A DNA stretch of 64,000 bases from Microplitis mediator. Lineage: Eukaryota; Arthropoda; Insecta; Hymenoptera; Braconidae. The stretch spans positions 24,082,924 to 24,146,923 of the forward strand of contig NC_079976.1 of NCBI RefSeq assembly GCF_029852145.1, given 5' to 3'. The position numbers and the translations under genes were made by a program. The notes beneath the pieces are model-generated. The model worked only from the letters and a program-made list of their open reading frames with translations, was not told the DNA's origin and searched no databases. How positions within the stretch are numbered: position 1 is the stretch's first letter; the number at the start of each line of letters is the position of its first letter. Positions 1-8,200 of the stretch are shown here, one piece after another.

Positions 1-418
1 TCACTTTTTCAAAATTTTGGGCTTGTCCATTTTGCCCCAAATGTCATGCGTAGGGGTAAAAATGCGCAAACACATCGGATTTATAGTAATTAGTCGAAAA
101 AAAAAAAATTTTTTTTTTGGTCAAAATTTCAGTGGGGCCGCTCTGCCCCACCCTTCCCTACTTATCACTTGTTTAAATCGAAAGGTAAGTTTTTAAAAAT
201 TACCCATTAAATTATTAGATTTAAGCTGTTAGTTACCTGTTAGATTCAGCTGTAGTAGAAAATTAGAGGATTTTTGTAGCTAATTCATTTTCAAAGTCAT
301 ATTTGTTTCAAAATCTGAATTTGATTATCAAATTCATAATGAAATTCATAATGAAGCAAATTTTTTTTTGCACGGGACTTATCGATAATAATAATGGGAT
401 TGTATAAATTAATAATTA
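1..418. other. Non-coding AT-rich stretch upstream of the esterase exon
   Basis: No convincing coding exon is visible here. The stretch contains a poly-A/poly-T junction near 100-118 and a GC-richer patch near 133-160. It is probably the intron, or transposon-derived DNA, in front of the esterase exon that begins near 420. The rest of that gene must lie to the left of the window if it is intact. Confidence 0.4.
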
Positions 419-811
419 GGTACGTCACTCACTGAAGATTTATATTATTTTTTTAATGCAAAAATTTTGGACAACCGCGGCATCAAACGACCGGCATGTT
501 ATCCAATCGAGCGCATCATTCAAAGGAGATTCTTAGAATTATGGACTAATTTTGCTAAGACTGGGTATTAATTTAATTACAATTTTTATTTTCAATCACA
601 AAGTGACTTTATAAAACCATTTAATATCTAATGAAACTGACTTTGTTACAGAAATCCAAATTGTGGAGCATCAGAATTGATCCCTATTGAATGGCTGCCT
701 GTTGATAGTTCTGATAATTACAACTGTTTGGAAATATCTGAAAACCTTCGTCTCATTAAACAACCAAACATCTTGCATCAGATAGAAAAGTTTGCACAAA
801 ATAACAATTAA
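419..811 (+). CDS. Carboxylesterase (juvenile hormone esterase-like), C-terminal part, two exons
   Basis: Exons about 420-564 and 652-811, joined by an 87-bp GT-AG intron (565-651), encode the end of a type-B carboxylesterase. The joined reading gives GTSLTEDLYYFF, then LWTNFAKTGNPN across the splice, then a tail with IEWLPV and a TAA stop. WTNFAKTGNP followed by W-x-P is a hallmark of the C-terminal part of insect carboxylesterases and juvenile hormone esterases, secreted or microsomal alpha/beta-hydrolases that cleave ester bonds. The first segment lines up with the family motif G-x-S-H-x-[DE]-[DE]-L-x-Y-L-F, which carries the catalytic histidine. Here the codon at 428-430 is CTC, so leucine stands where histidine is expected. 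A poly(A) signal lies 37 bases past the stop. The 5' exons, including the nucleophile-elbow serine, are not in the window. Either the gene continues to the left or this is a decayed remnant. Confidence 0.78.
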
Positions 812-848
812 CTTATGTTATAAGAATATATGAAATACTTTATCGCTT

Positions 849-854
849 AATAAA
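849..854 (+). promoter_or_regulatory. Poly(A) signal of the esterase gene
   Basis: AATAAA lies 37 bases after the esterase stop codon, a normal spacing for a short insect 3' UTR. Confidence 0.6.
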
Positions 855-1254
855 GACATCGTCAAAATAACCTGCTGTAGTTTCTTATTGGCGTACCGTG
901 CAACCCTGTCGGATCCAAATGACGGTAAATTATGGTAATTATCGTAATTTATCGCATTTTTTGGTAATATACGGCATTTTCGGTTACTTACGGCAATTTA
1001 CAGCAATGCGCTCTCTAAACATGAATTAGTGGAAAATTCGTTAATTACGTTAGTGGAACAGTATTCACTTCATAATCAGTGTATTTAAATAAAAAATTGG
1101 TGAATTCTCGCTAATAAATTTAGTACTATAATTTTCACGAGCAAATTAGTGATTTTTACTACTGAACTACCGATATTTTTATAATTTCTACAAGTCAAAC
1201 TGTTATTCACTTCTTAATTTATGAATTTCACAATTTCACTAGTAACTTTAACTA

Positions 1255-1968
1255 CACTGTAAAAAGAGCGGTGTTAAAAATGGACTCATTTTAACTCCGG
1301 CCGGTGTTAAAATAAAATTACACCGGTGTAGGAGGAGTAATTCACCGGTGTTAAAAATACCGGTGTTAAAGCGGGGTAAACTGTGTCCGCTCAGAGAATT
1401 AACTTTACGAAGCTTACAAAACGCAAAAAATATCTTGACACACGCACACACATACACACAAACTCACGAGCGCACGAACGCTTGCACGCACACACACTCA
1501 AACATGCAAGCGCACACACTCACACACAAGGGCGCACACACGTACACACGTGAGCTCACACATGCATACGCACACACGTGAGCTTACACACATGAGCTCA
1601 CACATGCGAGCTCGCGTTCATGAGCTCACACGAATGAGCTCACACGTGTACACGCGCGAGCTCACGCACAGCTCACATACACGTGAGCTCACGCAATTAC
1701 ATACGAGTGCGCTCACGCACACGCACGTGAGCTCACACACATGAGCTTACATACACGAGCGCACATACATGCACACACACAAACGCACACATATATGCAC
1801 ACATTCCCAAAGTGAAATCTTTTAACACCGGAAAATTTCATTTAACACCGGTGCAGAATATTTACACCGGCGGCGGCGTTATTTTTACACCGCTTTCGGG
1901 GGTAAATTTAACACCGAAAATTTTAACACCTACACCGTTTGGACTTACCTCGGTGATTTTTTACAGTG
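1255..1968. mobile_element. TIR element with CACTGTAAAAA ends, CCGGTGTTAAA interior and a CA-rich core
   Basis: The terminal inverted repeat CACTGTAAAAA is flanked by TA on both sides (1253-1254 and 1969-1970), as expected of Tc1/mariner-type insertion. Inside, the motif ACACCGGTGTTAAA occurs in several forward and inverted copies (1270-1375 and 1824-1950). The core (about 1436-1800) is a CA microsatellite peppered with GTGAGCTCAC palindromes. It has no transposase. The ends are the same as those of the element at 14067-15114, but the interior motif is entirely different. Confidence 0.7.
1436..1800. repeat. CA-rich microsatellite with GAGCTC palindromes
   Basis: Nearly pure alternation of CA and CG/CT dinucleotides is interrupted at irregular 10-20 bp spacing by TGAGCTCAC palindromes. 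It is the core of the surrounding TIR element. The apparent His/Thr-rich reading frames across it are low-complexity artefacts. Confidence 0.8.
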
Positions 1969-2184
1969 TAGCAAATAATTAAACATCTTACTAGATATAA
2001 ATGTAATTAATAATTATGGTACTATTTTTAAAAATTTTAATAAAAAATTTTCAAAATAAAAATAAATAGAAGTACAGAACAATAATATATTTATATGAAG
2101 AGTACGTCAATCGTAACATCACGGATTTTTTATTTCTTCATCAGTTGATGTTTGGTATCATAACGAATATACTATTTACACTCA

Positions 2185-2279
2185 CGCGATCACATGCGTA
2201 GGCCAGCGCAGTGAATAGCATCAAAGACTTTGAATCGGAAGGATGCAGGTTCGAGCCCAGCAGTCACCGGGATTTTTTT
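2185..2279 (+). pseudogene. tRNA-Gln-like relic or SINE head
   Basis: An A-box-like segment (about 2199-2212), an anticodon-arm-like GACTTTGAATC as in tRNA-Gln(TTG) (2226-2236), and a B box GGTTCGAGCCC (2248-2258) are followed by a T run (2273-2279) usable as a pol III terminator. The T stem pairs at four of five positions, but the anticodon stem is broken and no acceptor stem can be drawn. It is therefore not a working tRNA. A tRNA-derived SINE fragment or a tRNA pseudogene captured inside the TIR element is the best reading. Confidence 0.5.
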
Positions 2280-2791
2280 ATTAATCAAAATCATGTATAC
2301 TTCCTCTAAGTAATGATTCTAATACATTAATCACATTTCGGATCTAATTACAAGTGTCTTATATTTTTTTTCGCAATATAATATTTTTTTACACCGATGA
2401 AATCAGTGATTTCCCATATTCACTTTTCAATTTAGTGGATTCTGATATTCACTTATCAAATCAGTGAATTCCAATATTCACATATTCATTTAGTGAATAT
2501 TCACTAATTCTGCGTGGTACAATTGTTGCATTGACAATTAGTGAATATTCACTTGAAATTAGTGAAAAATCACTAATTCATATTTAGAGAGTGTGGTAAT
2601 TTAAGAGAAATTACGGTATATTGTGGTAAATTTTGGTAAAATACGGCAATTTACTGTAAGCGAATATGCTTTTGATTTTTACAGTTTCACATTGCAATAC
2701 TTTATGGTAAAATACTGCAGACTTTCCACAATTTTACGGTAAATTGCCGGTCTTTAACGCAAAATTAGAGGTAAAAATACCGTACTGTTGC

Positions 2792-3304
2792 CTCGATTTC
2801 GCCAGTTATTTATGAAAAATTTTAAATAATTTAAAAGAAAAAGTTTTTTTTTTCGTGTTTTTTAATTTTCTCAGTCTAGTTGATCGAATGATCTAAATTT
2901 CTCAAGAAAGTTGAGGACTAGTTTGCTCTTTGGATTGCCACAAGAACTACACACAAACATAAATTTATACAGACACTCGGACGTTATTATGAAAATAGTC
3001 AGAATAGCTTCCTTAGTCCTCAAAACGTCGACATCTGATAAAATTTCGATTTTCGAAAATCGGGATGAATCCAATGCTTGCCTGAATTTTTCGAAAGTCG
3101 TTGATCTTTTAAGTGGCGAGTTAAAAATAACGATTTACTTGATTTTTTCCGAATAACTCATAATATTATTTATCAAGTGTTTCAAAAAATTTTCAATGTT
3201 AGAAGTCAACAAACTGAGTCAAATGGCTTTTTGAACGTCTAAATCGGTTCATTACTCCCAAAGAAATTGGGCTGATTTAAAGTTAAAAAAAACAACGATT
3301 TATT
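2792..3304. other. Intergenic, no gene recognised
   Basis: An open frame on the plus strand (2911-3156) has no recognisable domain, is overlapped by another on the opposite strand, and lacks gene context. The composition, with many ATTTCGAAAAT palindromes, looks like old transposon sequence. I do not call a gene. Confidence 0.4.
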
Positions 3305-4527
3305 CACGGAAAGAAAATTATGGGAAGTTTTGCTATGCATTATGGGAATGGTTCCCATAATGGTATGGGAATAGTACCTATACTACTATAGGGATGGTTC
3401 CCATATATTATGGGAACCATTCCCATAATAGTATGAGAATGGTTCCCATACCATTATGAGAATAGTTCCCATAATATTATGGGAACCATTCTTATATCAT
3501 TATGGGAACCATTCCCATACTATTATAGAAATGGTTCCCATATTGGTATAGGAACTATTCCTATAATATTATGGGAAATATTCCCATAATGTTATGGGAA
3601 CCATCCCTATAATATCATAAAATTTTTTTTTTGCACAATAGTGTAGAAATTTCCCGAAATTTGAATTTTCTTGAATGTTTTGTACTGACAAAAAATCCTT
3701 GTCAAAAATTTTAATGTTTTTTTGCCAAATACGATTTTTTTTTTCAATGTTTGAATTTTTGTTTTTATGTTTAATAATATTTCTGTGTATTGTAAAAGTG
3801 ATTACCACACTTCTTTAAAATGATTTTTTCATGATAATATGGGAACCATTCCCATAATATTATAGGAATAGTTCCTATACCAATATGGGAACCATTTCTA
3901 TAATAGTATGGGAATGATTCCCATACCATTATGGGAATGGTTCCCATAATGATATAAGAATGGTTCCCATAATATTATGGGAACTATTCTCATAATGGTA
4001 TGGGAACCATTCCCATATCATTATCGGAACCATTCCCATAATGGTATGGGAACTATTCCCATAATATTATGGGAACTATTCTCATAATGGTATGGGAACC
4101 ATTCCCATATCATTATCGGAACCATTCCCATAATATTATAGGAATGGTTCCTATAATAGTATGGGAACTATTCCCATAACATTATGGGAATGATTCCCAT
4201 AATGGTATACGAACCATTCCAATTGCATTATGGGAATCATTCCCATAATATTATGGGAATAGTTCCCATACAATTATAGGAACCATTCCCATAAATTATA
4301 GGAATGATTCCCATACTATTATAGAACGTTTTCCTATAATTATAGGAATCATTTCTATAGTGTTATGGGTATCATTCCCGTAATTATAGGAACTATTCCT
4401 ATAATTATGGGAAACATTCTTATAATTATAGGAACCGCTCCCATAATTTATGGTCGTAATTCCAATGATGGTATAGGAAAAAATTTCACAAAATTTTGGG
4501 AACCGCTGCCATAATTTTCTTTCCGTG
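3305..4527. mobile_element. TIR element with CACGGAAAGAAAATTATGG ends and ATGGGAACCATTCCCAT interior
   Basis: The 19-bp terminal inverted repeat CACGGAAAGAAAATTATGG occurs at 3305 and, inverted, at 4509-4527. Each half is a dense run of the near-palindrome ATGGGAACCATTCCCAT with many one-base variants (about 3345-3610 and 3836-4480). The halves surround a roughly 225-bp non-repetitive core. It is the same family as 11753-12720 but in the opposite orientation, because the left end here equals the right end there. No transposase is present. Confidence 0.75.
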
Positions 4528-5119
4528 TTGAACTTTCGAAATAGAAAGTACGACATCACTACTTTCGAGCTCAAAGAGCTCAAGAATGTATTCAATAGTA
4601 TTTTCTAGCTCTTGAGCACGAAAATAGCGGGGAGTCTTGGGGCTGGCCTGCGGGGTCAGACGGTTTTCAGATTTTTTTAGTAGTATTTTCAATGTATTTA
4701 GTACGCAGTATTTCAAAACATTTCATAAAATGATGTTTTTTTTTATGGATAAAGTCTAACGTTAATGTATTATAATAATCAAAAGAATAAATTTATGCAG
4801 GACCTCAATTCGAACAAAAAGTTTTAGAAAAATAAATAAATTGATTATCAAGTTAAAAACAATAACATGTACAAATGTTATCAAGGTTATTATTTAGTTA
4901 GAGCTCCAAAATGAGAAACCCAAGTAGAAATCAATTATCTGTAAAGTGTTTTAGCGATAAGATAAAAATATATTTTATTACAGATTTGCCGGACTTATTG
5001 TGTTAGACTACTTTCGACAAATTTAGAACATTTTTTGTTTTTTAAAAACTAAAAAAATCATTGTTAGATTATAAATGTAACAAGTTCACAATTTTACAAT
5101 CACAAATACAATAATTATT
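4528..5119. other. Intergenic region 5' of gene A
   Basis: The first 200 bases are GC-richer, with GAGCTC motifs and no coding signal; the rest is AT-rich. It presumably includes the promoter of gene A, but no convincing TATA or initiator can be assigned. Confidence 0.35.
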
Positions 5120-5249
5120 ATGAAAATTAAAACTGTGGTAAAGCGAAAGCTATTTCAAGTCTTAGCTTTTATTCTGATAATAGCGTATCCAATTTTCGGA
5201 AAAGAAAATAATGATAATTATCAATGTGCGCAGGACAATGATAACGTAA
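5120..5249 (+). CDS. Gene A exon 1: signal peptide
   Basis: The ATG at 5120 opens a peptide starting MKIKTVVKRK, followed by a hydrophobic core and a likely cleavage just after IFG-K, then the first cysteine in NDNYQC. The strong donor GTAAGT at 5246 would leave phase 0, which puts a stop at the start of exon 2. The weaker donor GTATAC at 5250 gives phase 1 and keeps the frame open. I therefore chose 5249 as the end. A hidden small exon in intron 1 is the alternative. Confidence 0.65.
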
Positions 5250-8200
5250 GTATACTTGGTAAGATATATTGATTGTTATTGTTAATTTGGAATGCATATA
5301 TTTAAATCATATAAAATATAAATTATAAATTGTATACAAATACCCGGGTCAAAAAATTAGATCAGTTTTGAAATAAATGATAAATTCAAATAACTTCTCT
5401 TCAATTCAAGTTTATAAATCGTATTTGTTTTATATAGGAATTTATTTTGTTTTTGCCCTCACTGTTCCTTATCCAGGCAAACATCAGACTTATTTTCGTA
5501 TGATATTTAGTCTGTATTAAATCGTGTTTAGACTAAAAACAGACTTTTTTATTATAATTATTGGTCTGTGTTTAATTGTTTCTATACCCGATGAAAAAAG
5601 ATTTTATACAATTGTATAAAATTATATACAAAAAATGGTCCGATCCAATTGTATATAACTGTATAGAAATTGTATACGATTCTACACAAATTGTATACAA
5701 GTCTATATAATTATATACAATTTTATACAAATTATATACAATTCTATATATTTCTATACATTTCTATATAATTGCAATATATAGAATTGTATAGAATTGT
5801 ATATAATTTTATAGAATTGTAGACAATTTGTATAGAATTGTATACAATTTTCTATACAAATTGTATACAATTGGATCGGGCCATTTTTTCTATCCAATTA
5901 TATATAGTCTATATATAATTATATGGTTGCGTAACAGTTCAACCAAAGACAAAATAACCGCGACAAAATAACCGCGACAAAATAACCGACGATAAAATAA
6001 CCGAATGACAAAATAACCGAGCGACAAAATAACCGCCCTTTTATCACGGTTTTTGTGTGTTATGTCGTCGGTTATTTTGTCACGGTTATTTTGTCGTGGT
6101 TATTTTGTCTGCGGTTATTTAAGCGTGACACCAATTATATATAGTCCATATATAATTGATATATAATTCTATACAATTGTATAAAATCTTTTTTCATCGG
6201 GTAAGAACAAAGACAGACTTTATTTCCTAGAATTTTTAGTCTGTTTTCAATCGCTTTCAAATTAAAAACATAACATTTTACGAATATGAATAATAATAAT
6301 AATCTAGATATATAAATTTATTTTAATTTTCTTGATATTTGAAACATGCTAATGCGCTTCCGTAAAAAGATGTCACAAATATTTTTGATTTTATCCAGTA
6401 AATAAGAAAAATTTCTTGACATTTGAAGAGTTGTTTTGTTACTTTTATTCAATACTAAAAATATTCAGTCAAGACATCTAAAAAATAAACCTATCAAACT
6501 TTCATTAACTGCCTACATGTTTTAACAAAAGACACTGAATTTATAATAAACAAAATATAATCGATTCTGTAACTTAATATATTTTTTATAAATATTGCCC
6601 ATAAATGAAAATACTACAAGTCCATGATTCAATCTAGTCTTATCCTTGCAAATTTTCAGAACTAATATTTTTTAAAGTTCAAGAATTAATCTAGTTGTCT
6701 GCCGTTAACGCAATTATTTTATAAAAACGTTTAAAATTTTTATAAAAGATCAGAAACTGCTCAAATCGTTCAATTAGACGAAAATCAGATTAAATTTTTC
6801 GACTCAGGTATATGTAGGCAGAAATTAGAGTATTCACTACCAACGTAATTTGTTATAAATTTTCCATTTTAACTAAATATCGTACTAGTGTGATCCTACC
6901 CACCAACAACCATGCTGTAAGTTAAGGAGTACGTGTGAAATGAACAAACTCGATAATTTGTATACATGTAAAAAACAAGGTACTTTTATAGATGAATAAA
7001 TAAAACGTGTTTGCATTGATAACAGCATTTTTAATTGTCATTTTTATTTTGATCACAGTGTATTTAGGGATATTTTGCGCACGGAATGAGGATTGTGATG
7101 GAATATTGCGTTCGAAGTGTTCGAAAGATAATATGTGCATTTGCAGGTTCAATACTATTGTAATAAACTCAACCATATGTGCACCGCTATTGGGTGAATA
7201 TTGTGTGAACAATGAAAAGTGTGCGCCTGATAATTCTATTTGCATTCATAACGAATGTCGATGCAAGGCAAATACTTCACCTGTGTCTAATAATCAATGC
7301 AAATTAAGTGAGCTCACATTACATAATTAATCGAGTAATTAAATCCAACTAAGTTCTTCATAGATTATCATAGACTTTTCTTTACGTTCTAGAGATACTA
7401 GGAGAACCTTGCTCTGACGATAGCAAATGCAAAGATGTGAAATTTGCAAAGTGTACAGCTAATAAATGTGATTGTATAGCTAATACTGTTGCATTAAACT
7501 CAACCATATGCGCACCAGTTATAGATGGATTTTGTGAGAAAAATAATGAATGTATAGTAAAGGGTTCTATCTGTGTTGATAATAAATGCAAATGCAAACC
7601 TAACTTAGTTCCTCAATCTAATATACGTTGTAAAGAAGGTAAATTTCCAGTTGTTAAGCATTTCACATTTCAGATTTAATATTTATTACAAATTTTAAAT
7701 AATTTAGTTTTTATGCGAATGCCTTGCGATCGTGATTCTGATTGTAATGAATTCATTAATCATTCACGCTGTAGTGAAAGGAAAAGATGCGAGTGTATGA
7801 TCGAGTATCATCCGATCAATCTGACAGTATGTGCACCAACGTATAATCAAATATGTCAGGACAATGAACTATGTGCAAATGATAATTCTCTTTGCATTGA
7901 TAACAAGTGTCAATGTAAACATAATTATGTTTATCAAGAATTCAAATGCTATCCAAGTAAATTGATTTTATAACATATAATGAAATTAATTAACAATCGT
8001 AAAAAAAAAGTATACGTTGTTGTATTTCATATTCAATAGCATATTTGGAAGAGCCATGCGTTGTTCATGAAGATTGTCGTAAAATAAAATTTGGAATTTG
8101 TTCAAAAGATAAAAAATGCGTTTGTAATGAAAAATTCACTCAGTTTAATAAAACATCGTGTGTGCCGATTATAGGTGGATTTTGTTCAAAGAATGACGAA

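Larger units (their letters stand above)
1011..2591. mobile_element. TIR element with CTCTCTAAA ends and TTAGTGAATATTCAC interior
   Basis: The ends are inverted copies of CTCTCTAAAYATGAATTAGT (1011-1031 and 2571-2591, 20 of 21 bases matching). Next to both ends the motif TTAGTGAATATTCACTAA is repeated in many degenerate copies (about 1027-1250 and 2395-2575). The middle holds a nested element (1255-1968) and a tRNA-like segment (2185-2279). No transposase is present, so it is a non-autonomous DNA element. I could not identify a clear target-site duplication. Confidence 0.65.
904..2790. mobile_element. Outer 'ACGGTAA' repeat element, split by an insertion
   Basis: The two halves (904-1010 and 2592-about 2790) are filled with degenerate copies of ACGGTAAATTACGG and its complement. 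The left end, CCCTGTCGGATCC, resembles the end of the intact relative at 9010-9298 (CCTAGTAGATCCGGAAT). The right end is poorly defined. The halves are separated by the element at 1011-2591, which appears to have inserted into this one. No protein is encoded. The outer limit on the right is uncertain by tens of bases. Confidence 0.45.

Noticed and set aside
1348..1744. His/Thr-rich plus-strand frames
   Set aside because: Low-complexity CA repeat inside a TIR element.
2185..2279. Functional tRNA-Gln gene
   Set aside because: The anticodon stem is broken and no acceptor stem can be formed; only the internal promoter-like boxes survive.
2911..3156. 81-codon plus-strand frame
   Set aside because: No domain, overlapped by an antisense frame, no splice or transcript context; likely repeat-derived.
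3569..4716. Minus-strand frames of 76-99 codons
   Set aside because: They run through the palindromic ATGGGAACC units and core of a non-coding transposon; the same units give similar spurious frames at 11383-11583 and 12428-12631.
7007..7058. Hydrophobic stretch FALITAFLIVIFILIT as an N-terminal membrane segment of gene A
   Set aside because: It has no ATG, is the polypyrimidine tract before the exon 2 acceptor, and the matching frame in gene B has a stop directly upstream.
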